Source: Pseudomonas turukhanskensis (GTDB lineage Bacteria > Pseudomonadota > Gammaproteobacteria > Pseudomonadales > Pseudomonadaceae). Taken from it: a stretch of 64,000 nucleotides of DNA. The notes below the pieces were generated by a model that saw nothing but the letters and a program-made list of their open reading frames with translations, was not told the origin of the DNA and ran no database searches. Where the stretch lies: NCBI RefSeq assembly GCF_027922365.1, contig NZ_BSFN01000007.1:124001-188000 (forward strand), read 5' to 3'. Shown one piece after another: positions 1 through 9,262 of this stretch; position 1 is the stretch's first letter, and every line of letters begins with the position of its first letter. The position numbers and the translations under genes are program-made.

Positions 1-362
1 GGCGAGTTGATGCCCGAGCCGTTACGGGCTACCAGGGCTTCGGCGGCGCCGATCTGGGTGGCGATCAAAAAGGTTTCTACCGGCAGTTGGCGGGTCGCCG
101 CGGCAGCGAGCGGGCTGGAACCGACATAACCGATCTGCACATCACCGGAGGCCACGGCGGTGATCACTTCGGCGCCGCTGTCGAATTTGCGCCAGTCGAT
201 TTTGCTCTTGCTGGCCTTTTCATAAGCGCCATCGGCCTGGGCCACTTTGGCCGGGTCTACGGTGGTCTGGTAGGCAACGGTGAAATCGGCAGCTTGAGTG
301 CTGATGGCAAAACCACTGAAGGCCAGGGCGGCCAGCAGGCGGAGCGGGGTGAGCGCTTTCAT
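1..362 (-). CDS. tauA: Taurine ABC transporter substrate-binding protein, N-terminal part
   Basis: Only the first 120 codons are in the window; the gene runs off the left edge. The start ATG is at 362, with a GAGGA ribosome site about 9 bases upstream. The protein opens with a Sec signal peptide (residues 1-22, ending in TQAA) and continues with the periplasmic binding-protein fold typical of TauA: TVAYQTTVDPAKVAQADGAY, then the GYVGSSPLAAAATRQLP block. In this family the protein captures taurine in the periplasm for the TauBC importer, and TauD releases sulfite during sulfate starvation. The partner genes would lie outside the window. An SsuA-like protein occurs at 26.3 kb. Confidence 0.88.
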   Translation of the reverse strand, partial: MKALTPLRLLAALAFSGFAISTQAADFTVAYQTTVDPAKVAQADGAYEKASKSKIDWRKFDSGAEVITAVASGDVQIGYVGSSPLAAAATRQLPVETFLIATQIGAAEALVARNGSGINS

Positions 363-846
363 TTTTATACTCCTCAACGGGCTCCGAGCGCTGCGTTGAG
401 CGGGCGGACCTCTGGACGGTAACTAGAAGAAGACGATGTCCGGTGGTCCGGTGATGCAGAGAATAATGGTTCTAAGAATTTAGAAATAAATACTATTTGG
501 TTATTAGCTTAGGTGTGGCGATTTGGTTGCACAGCCCGGGATTACCCGCTGTAGGAGCCAGCTTGCGGGCGAACCCTGGAAACGCTAAAACGCCGTGGGC
601 AAGCACCCGGCGGCCGGCGAGCAGGGGTGTTCGCAGCGGATGTCAAAAAAACGTGAAATTTATTTGTTGAACCGAAAGAAATGCCCCGATATCTCAGTTG
701 AGCAAGCTAGAGGCCACGGCTGGCGTAGGGCCAGCTCGGAAAAATTTGTTTGGCAGGGTTAGCGGCAGTGGCGTTTGTCTACTACGTTGTCTTTGTCGAT
801 TAAACGCATCGTTAATCTGCGCACAATCTATATGGGGACTTTACGG
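363..846. other. Intergenic region between tauA and oprF
   Basis: This 484-bp gap holds the divergent promoters of tauA and oprF. A single REP-like half-element (GTAGGAGCCAGCTTGCGGGC) sits at 551-570. A run near 650-700 is AT-richer. A weak sigma70-like pair, TTGAAC at 667 and TATCTC at 690, can be drawn but is not convincing. No ORF with coding character was seen. Confidence 0.5.
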
Positions 847-1881
847 ATGAAATTGCAAAACACCTTAGGCGTTGTAATCGGTTCGCTGATCGCCGCCAGC
901 TCTTTCCAAGCGTTGGCTCAGGGCCAAGGTGCGGTTGAGATTGAAGGCTTCGCCAAGAAGGAATACTTCGACAGCCAGCGTGATTTCAAAAATGACGGCA
1001 ACCTGTTTGGTGGCTCCATTGGCTACTTTCTGACTGACGACGTAGAGCTGCGCCTGGCCTACGACGAAGTCCACAACGCCGTCACCAACGACGGCCAGAA
1101 CGTCAAAGGCTCGAACACGGCCCTCGACGCGCTGTACCACTTCAACGCCCCAGGTGACACCCTGCGTCCGTACCTCTCGGCCGGCTTCTCCGACCAGAGC
1201 ATCGACCAGAATGGCAGCGGCGGCCGTAACGGCTCAACCTTCGCCAACGTTGGCGGCGGTGCCAAGCTGTACTTCACCGAAAACTTCTACGCCCGTGCCG
1301 GCGTTGAAGCCCAGTACAACATCGACCAGGGCGACACCGAGTGGGCGCCAAGCGTGGGTATCGGTGTGAACTTCGGCGGTGGCAAGAAAGCTGCCGAGCC
1401 AGTGCCGGCTGCAGCGCCTGAAGTGTGCTCGGACAGCGACAACGATGGCGTGTGCGACAACGTCGACAAGTGCCCGGACACCGCAGCCAACGTCACCGTT
1501 GATGCTGACGGCTGCCCAGCGGTTGCCGAAGTGGTTCGCGTTGAACTGGACGTGAAATTCGACTTCGACAAATCGAAAGTCAAAGAAGAAAGCTATGGCG
1601 ACATCAAAAACCTGGCTGACTTCATGAAGCAATACCCAGACACCTCCACCACCGTGGAAGGCCACACCGACTCCGTGGGCACCGACGCCTACAACCAGAA
1701 ACTCTCCGAGCGCCGTGCCAACGCCGTGCGTGAAGTGCTGGTTAACCAGTACGGTGTAGGTGGCGAGCGTGTTAACGCTGTGGGTTATGGCGAATCCAAA
1801 CCGGTTGCCGACAACGCCACCGACGCGGGCCGCGCTGTAAACCGTCGCGTAGAAGCGGAAGTGGAAGCTCAGGCCAAGTAA
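847..1881 (+). CDS. oprF: Major outer-membrane porin OprF
   Basis: 344 residues. The ATG at 847 is preferred to in-frame upstream starts because it begins the signal peptide (residues 1-24, cleaved after FQALA). An eight-stranded N-terminal barrel (about 25-180) is followed by a linker with four cysteines and Asp-rich thrombospondin-3-like repeats (SDSDNDGVCDNVDKCPDT), then an OmpA-like peptidoglycan-binding domain (about 235-340) with GHTDSVGTDAYNQKLSERRA. OprF anchors the outer membrane to the wall and acts as a general porin. In many Pseudomonas the sigX/cmpX genes lie just upstream; here the upstream neighbour is tauA. A strong terminator follows. Confidence 0.96.
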   Translation: MKLQNTLGVVIGSLIAASSFQALAQGQGAVEIEGFAKKEYFDSQRDFKNDGNLFGGSIGYFLTDDVELRLAYDEVHNAVTNDGQNVKGSNTALDALYHFNAPGDTLRPYLSAGFSDQSIDQNGSGGRNGSTFANVGGGAKLYFTENFYARAGVEAQYNIDQGDTEWAPSVGIGVNFGGGKKAAEPVPAAAPEVCSDSDNDGVCDNVDKCPDTAANVTVDADGCPAVAEVVRVELDVKFDFDKSKVKEESYGDIKNLADFMKQYPDTSTTVEGHTDSVGTDAYNQKLSERRANAVREVLVNQYGVGGERVNAVGYGESKPVADNATDAGRAVNRRVEAEVEAQAK

Positions 1882-1902
1882 TTAGCCTGATGCTTTAGAA
1901 AA

Positions 1903-1926
1903 ACCCGGCCTCGGCCGGGTTTTTTT
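1903..1926 (+). terminator. Rho-independent terminator of oprF
   Basis: Perfect 8-bp inverted repeat ACCCGGCC/GGCCGGGT with a two-base centre, followed by seven T. It starts 21 bases after the oprF stop. Confidence 0.9.
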
Positions 1927-1953
1927 ATGGAGCCTCAAAGCGATTCTCCAATC

Positions 1954-2040
1954 CGTAGGAGCCAGCCAGCTTGCTGGCGAAGCTTTTTGCCCTAGCGTGC
2001 CATGCATCAAGAGCTTCGCGAGCAAGCTCGCTTCTACGGG
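1954..2040. repeat. REP doublet, GTAGGAGC family
   Basis: Two facing REP-like units: CGTAGGAGCCAGCCAGCTTG at 1954 and, reversed, TTCGCGAGCAAGCTCGCTTC ending near 2036. Each contains an internal palindrome. Related units occur at 551, 18559, 38308 and 62018. Confidence 0.75.
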
Positions 2041-2139
2041 AAGGGCGTGCCTGCCGTCGCACGTGCGCACATCTCACCATGCAACCCATGCGGTTTTTAC
2101 CGATAATCCCCAGCCTTTCACCACCAACGGAGCACGGGC

Positions 2140-3963
2140 ATGGAGCATGGCGATAGTTTTCTACAGTCGGGAGTGGTCTTCCTCCTGGCGGCCGTGCTGG
2201 TAGTGCCGTTGGCCAAGCGTCTGCAACTGGGCTCGGTATTGGGTTATCTGCTGGCTGGCGTACTGATCGGCCCCTCGGTGCTGGGCCTGATCGGCAACCC
2301 GCAAAGCGTGGCGCAGATATCGGAACTGGGCGTGGTGTTGCTGCTGTTCATTATTGGGCTGGAACTTTCACCCCGGCGGCTTTGGGTGATGCGCAGGTCG
2401 GTGTTTGGGGTAGGTCTGGCGCAGGTGCTGGTCTGTGGTCTGCTGATTGGTAGCATCGCCTACAGCATGTTCAACCAGCCCTGCAACAGCGCGCTGATTC
2501 TCGGCCTGGGCCTGGCGCTGTCCTCCACCGCGTTTGGCTTGCAGATACTGGCCGAGCGCAAGGAACTCAGCAAACCCCACGGCCGCCTGGCCTTCGCCAT
2601 CCTGCTGTTTCAGGACATCGCCGCCATTCCGCTGATTGCCCTGATTCCCATGCTGGGCAGCGCGCACCAGGGCACCTCGGCTGGCGACGAGGTCGGCCAA
2701 CTGGCGAAAATCATCATCAGTATCGCCATCGTCGTCATCGGTGGGCGCTATTTGCTGCGCCCGGTGTTCCGAGTGGTAGCCAAAACCGGCCTGCGTGAAG
2801 TGTCGACGGCCACCGCGCTGCTGGTGGTGCTGGGCACGGCGTGGCTGATGGAGCTGGCTGGCGTGTCCATGGCGCTCGGCGCGTTTCTCGCCGGTTTGCT
2901 GCTGGCTGACTCCGAATACCGGCATGAATTGGAGGCACAGATCGAGCCCTTCAAAGGCTTGCTGCTAGGGCTGTTTTTCATGAGCGTAGGCATGACGGCC
3001 GACTTCGTGTTGCTGCTCAACGAGCCCTGGATAGTGCTGGGTTTTACCTTGATTCTGGTCTGCGCCAAGTTGCCCATACTGTTTGCCATAGGCCGCTGGC
3101 TGGGCGCATTGGATCGGCGCTCGGCCTTGGCATTGGCCGTTGTATTGGCCTCAGGCGGCGAGTTCGCTTTTGTGGTGTTCAAAATGGCCCATCAGCATGG
3201 CCTGTTCACAGACCGCTTGCTGAGCTTGGTGGTGCTGTCGATTACCTTGTCCATGGCGCTCACGCCGTTGCTGCTGCTGGCCATTGGCAAACTGTTCAAG
3301 CCGCAGCCAGTGGCCGAACGCGAACCACCCGAAGAGTACCGGCAGTTCAACGCCGACGCGCCGCGCGTGGTCATCGCCGGCATGGGCCGCATGGGGCAGA
3401 TCGTGGCCCGTGTGCTGCGCGCGCAGCGGGTGCCGTTTGTGGCCCTGGATACCTCGGTGGAAAGCATTGAGCAGCAACGCAAGCTCGGCAGTATGTCGAT
3501 CTTCTACGGCGACCCGCTGCGCCCGGAAATCCTGCACGCGGCCCATGTCGACAGCGCCGAGCTGTTTATTGTCGCCACCGACAACCCTGAGACCAATATC
3601 GAAACCGCGCGGCTGGTGCGCAAGCTGTACCCGCACGTAAAGGTGATTGCCCGGGCGCGCAACCGCCAGCACGTGCACCATTTGATGGACCTGGAGGCCA
3701 CCGCGGTGCGCGAGACCTTCCACTCCAGCCTGGAAATGGGGCGGCTGATTCTGCTGCACCTCGGTTTGAGCCATGACCAGGCCAATGCGCGTATTCGCCG
3801 TTTCCGCCATCACGACGAAGAAGTGCTGCGCCAACAGCATCTGGTCTACAACGACGCGGCTGCGGTAATCCAGACCGCCCGTGAAGCGCGTGCCGAGCTG
3901 GAAAATCTGTTCGAGGCGGACGTGATTGAAGAGCGTGCTGCCATTCGCACGGATTTGCCCTAA
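2140..3963 (+). CDS. Monovalent cation:proton antiporter, KefB/KefC type (CPA2 with TrkA-N domain)
   Basis: 607 residues. The N-terminal ~380 residues form a Na+/H+-exchanger fold with 12-13 hydrophobic segments and the family blocks LGYLLAGVLIGPSVLGLI and LLLFIIGLELSP. A cytoplasmic RCK/TrkA-N domain follows (about 405-520), with the nucleotide-binding motif GMGRMGQIVARVL. Proteins of this type export K+ in exchange for H+ at the inner membrane, and KefB/C proper are gated by glutathione adducts during electrophile stress. No KefF/KefG-like quinone reductase is adjacent, so the glutathione-gated role is not established. The gene stands alone between REP repeats. Confidence 0.88.
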   Translation: MEHGDSFLQSGVVFLLAAVLVVPLAKRLQLGSVLGYLLAGVLIGPSVLGLIGNPQSVAQISELGVVLLLFIIGLELSPRRLWVMRRSVFGVGLAQVLVCGLLIGSIAYSMFNQPCNSALILGLGLALSSTAFGLQILAERKELSKPHGRLAFAILLFQDIAAIPLIALIPMLGSAHQGTSAGDEVGQLAKIIISIAIVVIGGRYLLRPVFRVVAKTGLREVSTATALLVVLGTAWLMELAGVSMALGAFLAGLLLADSEYRHELEAQIEPFKGLLLGLFFMSVGMTADFVLLLNEPWIVLGFTLILVCAKLPILFAIGRWLGALDRRSALALAVVLASGGEFAFVVFKMAHQHGLFTDRLLSLVVLSITLSMALTPLLLLAIGKLFKPQPVAEREPPEEYRQFNADAPRVVIAGMGRMGQIVARVLRAQRVPFVALDTSVESIEQQRKLGSMSIFYGDPLRPEILHAAHVDSAELFIVATDNPETNIETARLVRKLYPHVKVIARARNRQHVHHLMDLEATAVRETFHSSLEMGRLILLHLGLSHDQANARIRRFRHHDEEVLRQQHLVYNDAAAVIQTAREARAELENLFEADVIEERAAIRTDLP

Positions 3964-3973
3964 CGCCATTCTG

Positions 3974-4083
3974 CGTAGGTTGGGTTGAGCCATCGGCGAA
4001 GCCCAACGTGTGCGCGGCAGAGTCTGCACGCGGAACCCTGCGGGTTCCCTGTTGGGCTTCGCGGGCTCAACCCAACCTACGAC
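3974..4083. repeat. REP-like inverted repeat, GTAGGTTGGGTTGAG family
   Basis: Facing units GTAGGTTGGGTTGAGCCATC (from 3975) and GCTCAACCCAACCTAC (to 4080), with GAAGCCCAAC/GTTGGGCTTC as inner arms. A small hairpin, GGAACCCTGCGGGTTCC, lies at the centre. The next 340 bases (4084-4423), before puuA, hold its promoter region and a GTCCACGGCCCTGGCCGTGGAC hairpin-like palindrome around 4383-4404; no gene is apparent. Confidence 0.75.
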
Positions 4084-4423
4084 GGCGAGGTGGGATGAAT
4101 GTTTACCTGCGCCGAAACTAAACATAGTCAGATTTGAATTTAAGCCATCATGGCCGCTGTGTGACTCTGCTAAGCATCTGTTTACAGAGCCTTTCTATTG
4201 AGCACCTCGCTTCCCATCGAATTGGCTTTCTGGGCCTTGTGGCACTGCCGCCATGCCCGTCCGCCAGACGCCGCTTTTCTCTAATCAGGCCTTAGCGCCT
4301 GCCAACGTGCCCCTGCACGTTTTCTGCATAGCCGTTCACGCAGCACGACACCTGAGGGTGCCTCGTTTGTGCGCGGTTGTTTGTCCACGGCCCTGGCCGT
4401 GGACGCAAAAAGAGAGAAGCCCC

Positions 4424-5791
4424 ATGAGTTTTGCCCACACGCAAGAAGCCCGCGATTTTCTTGAACAGAACCCCGATATCGAGGCGTTCGAGCTCTTTAT
4501 CATCGATAACAACGGCGTACCGCGCGGCAAGTTGCTGCACCGCGATGAGCTGCTTGCTGTATATGAGACGGGCCGGCCGCTGCCCAGCACCATCCTGGGC
4601 CTGACCATCAACGGCGATGACGTGGAAAACTCCGGGCTGGTGTGGGACGTGGGCGATATCGACTGCCGCGCCTACCCAGTGGCCGGCAGCCTGACCCGTT
4701 TGCCGTGGCGCCTGATGCCTACTGCCGCCGTGCAGGTGAGCATGCATGGCGAGGAGGGCATGCCCGCGGCGATTGCCGACCCGAGGCGCCTGCTGGAGAA
4801 AGTGATCAACGAGTTGCAAGCCGACGGCTATTACCCGGTGATGGCCGCCGAACTTGAGTTTTACCTGCTGGACCAGAAGCGCGATGCCCATGGCCGCCCG
4901 CAACCGGCGCTGGATGCCGACGGCGGTCGCCCTTATAGCACCCAGGTGTACGGCCTGCGCGAGCTGGAGCAGATCGAGCCCTTCCTCGCCGACCTGTATG
5001 CCGCCTGCAAAGCCCAGGGCATTCCGGCGCGCACAGCGATTTCCGAATACGCCCCCGGCCAGGTGGAAATCACCCTGGAACACCGCACCGACGCCCTGCA
5101 AGCCATGGACGAAGCGGTGCGCTACAAACGACTGGTAAAAGGCGTGGCGCACAAGCACGGCATGACCGCCTGCTTTATGGCCAAACCCTTCGACCATATC
5201 GCCGGCACCGGCATGCATATGCACGTAAGCCTGGCCGACAAGGATGGCCGCAACCTGTTCGCCAGCGAAGCGCCGGAAGGTACGCCGCTGCTCAAACAGG
5301 CGGTGGGCGGCATGCTGTCGACCTTGCTCGACTCGTTGCTGTTCTTCTGCCCGAACGCCAACTCATATCGCCGTTTTCAGGCCAACAGCTACGCGCCGCT
5401 TGCGCCGACCTGGGGCGTTGACAACCGCACCGTGAGCCTGCGGGTGCCGGGCGGCCCGGCCAATAGCCGGCATATCGAACACCGCATCTGCGGCGCTGAT
5501 GCCAACCCGTACCTGGCTGCCGCCGCCATTCTGGCCGGCATTCATCGCGGCATTCGCGAACAGCTCGACCCGGGTGCGCCGATTGAAGGCAACGGGTACG
5601 CCCAGGCCACCGAGGTACTGCCCACCGATTGGCTGACCACGCTGCGCGCGCTGGAGAAATCTGCCTGGGCCCGTGACGCCTTGGGGGAGGATTTTCTGCG
5701 GGTATTCCTCGCGGTGAAAAACGCCGAATACCGCCAGTTTATGGGCGAAGTCGGCGAGCAGGACTGGCGCTGGTACCTGCAACAGGCCTGA
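4424..5791 (+). CDS. puuA: Gamma-glutamylputrescine synthetase (glutamine synthetase family)
   Basis: 455 residues. The ATG at 4424 follows an AGAGAG ribosome site and gives the family N terminus; an upstream in-frame ATG at 4253 would add 57 residues unlike the family. It has the glutamine-synthetase catalytic fold: AELEFYLLDQ with metal-binding Glu, GQVEITLEH, HKHGMTACFMAKPF, GTGMHMHVSL and the RVPGGPANSRHIEHRICGAD block. Members of this subgroup attach glutamate to putrescine or related amines with ATP, the first step of the gamma-glutamylated polyamine pathway. The next gene, a FAD oxidase of the PuuB type, supports this. Plain glutamine synthetase is unlikely. Confidence 0.88.
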   Translation: MSFAHTQEARDFLEQNPDIEAFELFIIDNNGVPRGKLLHRDELLAVYETGRPLPSTILGLTINGDDVENSGLVWDVGDIDCRAYPVAGSLTRLPWRLMPTAAVQVSMHGEEGMPAAIADPRRLLEKVINELQADGYYPVMAAELEFYLLDQKRDAHGRPQPALDADGGRPYSTQVYGLRELEQIEPFLADLYAACKAQGIPARTAISEYAPGQVEITLEHRTDALQAMDEAVRYKRLVKGVAHKHGMTACFMAKPFDHIAGTGMHMHVSLADKDGRNLFASEAPEGTPLLKQAVGGMLSTLLDSLLFFCPNANSYRRFQANSYAPLAPTWGVDNRTVSLRVPGGPANSRHIEHRICGADANPYLAAAAILAGIHRGIREQLDPGAPIEGNGYAQATEVLPTDWLTTLRALEKSAWARDALGEDFLRVFLAVKNAEYRQFMGEVGEQDWRWYLQQA

Positions 5792-5862
5792 ATAATTTCG
5801 TAAGCCCCCGGCCCCGTATGCGTTCCTACAGGGCGAACTCCGAGAGGACGGATAGATTCTGG

Positions 5863-7161
5863 ATGAATGTTATGACTTCGCAACGCAGCAATTCCTACTA
5901 CACCGCCACGCTGAATGAAGAAACCAGCTACCCCCGCCTTGAAGGCGAAGTGCGGGTGGATGTGGCCATTATCGGCGGCGGGTTTACCGGTGTTTCCACC
6001 GCCCTGGAACTGGCCGAACGCGGGCTGAAAGTGGCCATTATCGAAGCCAAGAAAATCGGCTGGGGCGCCACCGGCCGCAATGGCGGCCAGGTCACCGGCA
6101 GCCTGTCCGGCGATGAAGCCATGCGCAAACAAATGCGCGCCAAGCTGGGCGATGACGTCGATGATTTCATCTGGAACCTGCGCTGGCGCGGCCACGAAAT
6201 CATTAAAAAGCGCGTGGAGAAGTACAACATTCAGTGCGACCTCAAACACGGTCACCTGCATGCGGCCTACAAACCCAGCCATATGGAAGGCCTGAAAGCC
6301 AACTACGAAGAAGCGGTTCGCCGTGGCATGGGCGATGACGTGCGCATCGTTAGCGCGGCCGAGATGCCCCGCCTGCTGGAAACCGACATCTACCACGGCG
6401 CCCTGCACAATAAACGCAATATGCACCTGCACTCGTTGAACCTGTGCCTGGGTGAAGTGCGAGCCGCCGAAAGCCTGGGCGCCCTGGTATTCGAAGAGTC
6501 GCCCGTGCTGGAGATCATCCACGGCGACCTGCCGGTGGTGGTCACCGAGCACGGGCGGGTGGTGGCCAACTCGGTGATCCTCGCCGGCAATGCCTACCAC
6601 AAGCTGGAAAAACGCAAGATGGCCGGCATGATCTTCCCGGCCTCTGGCGGCATCGTCGTCACCAAACCCCTGGGCGAGGAGGTGGCCGCCAAGCTCAACC
6701 CGCAGGACCTGGCGGTATACGACTGCCGCTTTGTGCTCGATTACTACCGCATGACTGCCGACAAACGCCTGCTCTTCGGTGGCGGCGCCAACTACTCAGG
6801 CCGTGATTCGCGCGATATCGCCGGCGAATTGCGCCCGGCCATCGAGCACACTTTTCCACGCTTGAAAGGCGTGGAGATCGAGTTTCAGTGGAGCGGCATG
6901 ATGGGCATCGTCATCAACCGCATTCCACAGTTGGGCAAACTGTCGAAAAACGTCTGGTACGCCCAGGGCTACTCGGGCCATGGTGTGGCCACCACCCATA
7001 TCGTCGGCGAGATAATGGCCAATGCGGTGACCGGCTCTCTGGAAAAATTCGATACCTTTGCTGGCGTGAGCCATATCCGCCTGCCGTTTGGCGATTGGGT
7101 GGGCAACCAGATGTTGGCGGTGGGGATGTGGTACTACCAGATGCTTGAACGGTTGCGTTAA
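5863..7161 (+). CDS. puuB: Gamma-glutamylputrescine oxidase-like FAD oxidoreductase
   Basis: 432 residues from the ATG at 5863; ATG 5872 is an alternative, and a GAGAGGA site lies about 14 bases upstream. A Rossmann FAD motif, DVAIIGGGFTGVSTALELAE, is followed by GWGATGRNGGQVTG, the block shared by PuuB/PauB amine oxidases (DAO family). In the known pathway the enzyme oxidises gamma-glutamylputrescine to the aldehyde with H2O2 release. It lies 71 bp after puuA in the same orientation. The dehydrogenase and hydrolase that complete the route are not in this window. Confidence 0.87.
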   Translation: MNVMTSQRSNSYYTATLNEETSYPRLEGEVRVDVAIIGGGFTGVSTALELAERGLKVAIIEAKKIGWGATGRNGGQVTGSLSGDEAMRKQMRAKLGDDVDDFIWNLRWRGHEIIKKRVEKYNIQCDLKHGHLHAAYKPSHMEGLKANYEEAVRRGMGDDVRIVSAAEMPRLLETDIYHGALHNKRNMHLHSLNLCLGEVRAAESLGALVFEESPVLEIIHGDLPVVVTEHGRVVANSVILAGNAYHKLEKRKMAGMIFPASGGIVVTKPLGEEVAAKLNPQDLAVYDCRFVLDYYRMTADKRLLFGGGANYSGRDSRDIAGELRPAIEHTFPRLKGVEIEFQWSGMMGIVINRIPQLGKLSKNVWYAQGYSGHGVATTHIVGEIMANAVTGSLEKFDTFAGVSHIRLPFGDWVGNQMLAVGMWYYQMLERLR

Positions 7162-7172
7162 GGCTTGGCGTA

Positions 7173-7255
7173 TCGGCGGATATCCCCTTGGGATATTCGC
7201 CCCACCTTCTGCGCCCATTCCGTAGGGCGAATATCGCTGAAGGCAATATCCGCTG
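7173..7255. repeat. REP-like doublet, GTAGGGCGAATATC family
   Basis: Facing arms GGCGGATATCCCCTTGGGAT (from 7175) and GTAGGGCGAATATCGCTGAA (from 7222), ending GCAATATCCGC. Related copies lie at 23611, 51312, 59056 and 59811. Confidence 0.75.
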
Positions 7256-7371
7256 TTAAACGTCATGCAAATGCCAACTCCCTTGGCAAATACGTCAGCA
7301 AAGGTAACCGAGCCTTTGCCATCACGCCTCACCCCGGTAGCATCCGGGGTTCGTGGACAAAGGGGCTTTGC

Positions 7372-8289
7372 ATGCATACCAAACTCGACGCCTGCCTGGA
7401 TGCGGTCAATCAGATACTGCTGGGCAAGGAGCCTCAGGTCCGTCTGGCCCTGACTTGTCTGCTGGCCCGCGGCCATTTATTGATCGAGGATTTGCCCGGC
7501 ATGGGCAAAACCACCCTGAGCCATGCTCTGGCCAACGTGCTGGGCCTGAACTTTCAACGAATTCAATTCACCTCCGACCTGTTGCCCGGCGACATTCTCG
7601 GCACCTCGGTGTTCGACAAGGACACGGGCTTGTTCGTGTTTCATCCCGGGCCGATTTTTGCCGAATTGGTGCTGGCCGATGAGATCAACCGCGCCACGCC
7701 GAAAAGCCAGAGCGCGCTGCTTGAAGCCATGGAGGAGGGCCAGGTAACGATCGAGGGCGCCACCCGGCCGCTACCCGAGCCATTTTTTGTAATCGCCACG
7801 CAAAACCCGGTCAGCCAGGGCGGCACCTTTGCCTTGCCCGAATCGCAGCTCGACCGTTTTCTCATGCGCCTGTCGCTGGGCTACCCGGCCAAGGCCGCAG
7901 AAAAAGCCTTGTTGCTCGGCGAGGCACGGCGCGAAATGTTGCCGCGTCTGGACGCGGTACTCAGCCACGAGCAATTGGCCGCTCTGCAAGCCGAAGTGCC
8001 CAAGGTGCGGGCCAGTGATGCCGTGGTCGATTACGTGTTGCGCCTGGTAGAGGCAACCCGCACCCAACCGCAATTTGCCTGGGGCCTGTCGCCACGGGCC
8101 AGCCTGGCATTGCTGGCGGCGGCGCGGGCCTGGGCATTTCTGGCGCAGCGCGACTATGTGATTCCCGAAGATGTGCAAGCGGTGCTGCCGTCTGTGGTGG
8201 GCCACCGCCTGCGCGAGCGTGCCGACCCGACCGGGCACGGTGGCGGCACCCTGGTGCAATGGCTGCTGCGCGAAGTACCAGCGCTTTAA
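7372..8289 (+). CDS. MoxR-family AAA+ ATPase
   Basis: 305 residues from ATG 7372, the start of the conserved N terminus. The Walker A motif is GMGKTTLSHAL; Walker B is LADEINRATPKSQSALLEAM, typical of MoxR; the sensor region is IATQNPVSQGGTFALPESQLDRFLMR. MoxR ATPases act as chaperone-like remodelling factors, usually next to DUF58 and transglutaminase-like or VWA proteins, as here. The following DUF58 gene starts 13 bp downstream, so the three genes form one operon. Confidence 0.93.
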   Translation: MHTKLDACLDAVNQILLGKEPQVRLALTCLLARGHLLIEDLPGMGKTTLSHALANVLGLNFQRIQFTSDLLPGDILGTSVFDKDTGLFVFHPGPIFAELVLADEINRATPKSQSALLEAMEEGQVTIEGATRPLPEPFFVIATQNPVSQGGTFALPESQLDRFLMRLSLGYPAKAAEKALLLGEARREMLPRLDAVLSHEQLAALQAEVPKVRASDAVVDYVLRLVEATRTQPQFAWGLSPRASLALLAAARAWAFLAQRDYVIPEDVQAVLPSVVGHRLRERADPTGHGGGTLVQWLLREVPAL

Positions 8290-8302
8290 TGGCGGGGGGC
8301 TG

Positions 8303-9262
8303 ATGGCCGTGTTCAAACAACGTTGGCAGCGCTGGTTGCAACGGCGCATTCCGCCGGCCACCAGCGTGCTGCTGACTCAGCGACGGATTTTCATAATTCC
8401 GACCCGTATCGGCGCCGCGTTTTCCTTAGCGTTGCTGCTGATGCTGATGGCCGGGATCAATTACCAGAACAGCCCGGCCTACGGCCTGACGTTCCTGCTG
8501 GCGGCGGTGTTTGTCATCGCCATCTTGCACACCTACCGCAATCTGGCCGGCCTGACCTTGCACGCCGCCGGCGGCAGCCCGGTGTTTGTCGGCGAGCAGG
8601 CGACCTTGCGGGTGCGCCTGTCGAGCAATGGGCGGGCGCATCAATCTGTCGCCCTGGGCTGGCCGCCGCAGGACCTGCAGCACTTCGATGTACCGGCCAA
8701 CGGTCTGGCCGAATGCGAGTTGATTGTGCCCGCGCGCAAGCGTGGCTGGCTGCGGCCGGGGCGGCTGCGGGTGGAGAGCCGCTTTCCCCTGGGCATTCTG
8801 GTGACCTGGAGCCTGGTGGATCTGGACCAGGCCGTGCTGGTGTATCCGCGCCCCCTGGCCGGCGACATGCCGGTGGCCGCCGGTACCCGTGAGGATGATG
8901 AAGACCAGGGCGCGCGGGTGCTGGGGCAGGGCGCCGACGATTATCAGGGGCTGAAAACCTATCAGCCGGGCGACTCCAAACGGCGTTTGCACTGGAAAGC
9001 CTATTCCCGTGGCCACGGCCTGCTGGTCAAGGATTTTGCCGCCCTGGCCGGCCGCGATCTGTGGCTGGACTTCAGCGAACTGCAAGGCGATAGCGAAATG
9101 CGCCTGTCGGTGCTGTGCCATTGGGTGCTATCGCTGTCCGAGCGCCAGCAGCCGTTTGCGCTGCGCTTGCCGGGTTTGGTATTGGGCCCGGACAACGGCC
9201 AGACCCACCGCGAAGCCTGTTTGCGTGCCCTGGCCTTGTATGGGCAGGAGAACGTGCGATGA
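8303..9262 (+). CDS. DUF58 domain-containing membrane protein
   Basis: 319 residues from ATG 8303. Two adjacent hydrophobic segments (about residues 37-82) anchor it in the inner membrane. The DUF58 signature DDYQGLKTYQPGDSKRRLHW lies near residue 215, followed by the Lys-Asp/Trp block VKDFAALAGRDLWLDF. It sits between MoxR and TgpA and overlaps TgpA by four bases (ATGA), so the two are translationally coupled. Its biochemical role is unknown; family members always accompany MoxR ATPases. Confidence 0.92.
   Translation: MAVFKQRWQRWLQRRIPPATSVLLTQRRIFIIPTRIGAAFSLALLLMLMAGINYQNSPAYGLTFLLAAVFVIAILHTYRNLAGLTLHAAGGSPVFVGEQATLRVRLSSNGRAHQSVALGWPPQDLQHFDVPANGLAECELIVPARKRGWLRPGRLRVESRFPLGILVTWSLVDLDQAVLVYPRPLAGDMPVAAGTREDDEDQGARVLGQGADDYQGLKTYQPGDSKRRLHWKAYSRGHGLLVKDFAALAGRDLWLDFSELQGDSEMRLSVLCHWVLSLSERQQPFALRLPGLVLGPDNGQTHREACLRALALYGQENVR

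Noticed and set aside
4292-5224. Long open frame on the minus strand opposite puuA
   Set aside because: It is the antisense shadow of a GC-rich gene with strong family matches; the protein is His/Gln-rich and resembles no family.
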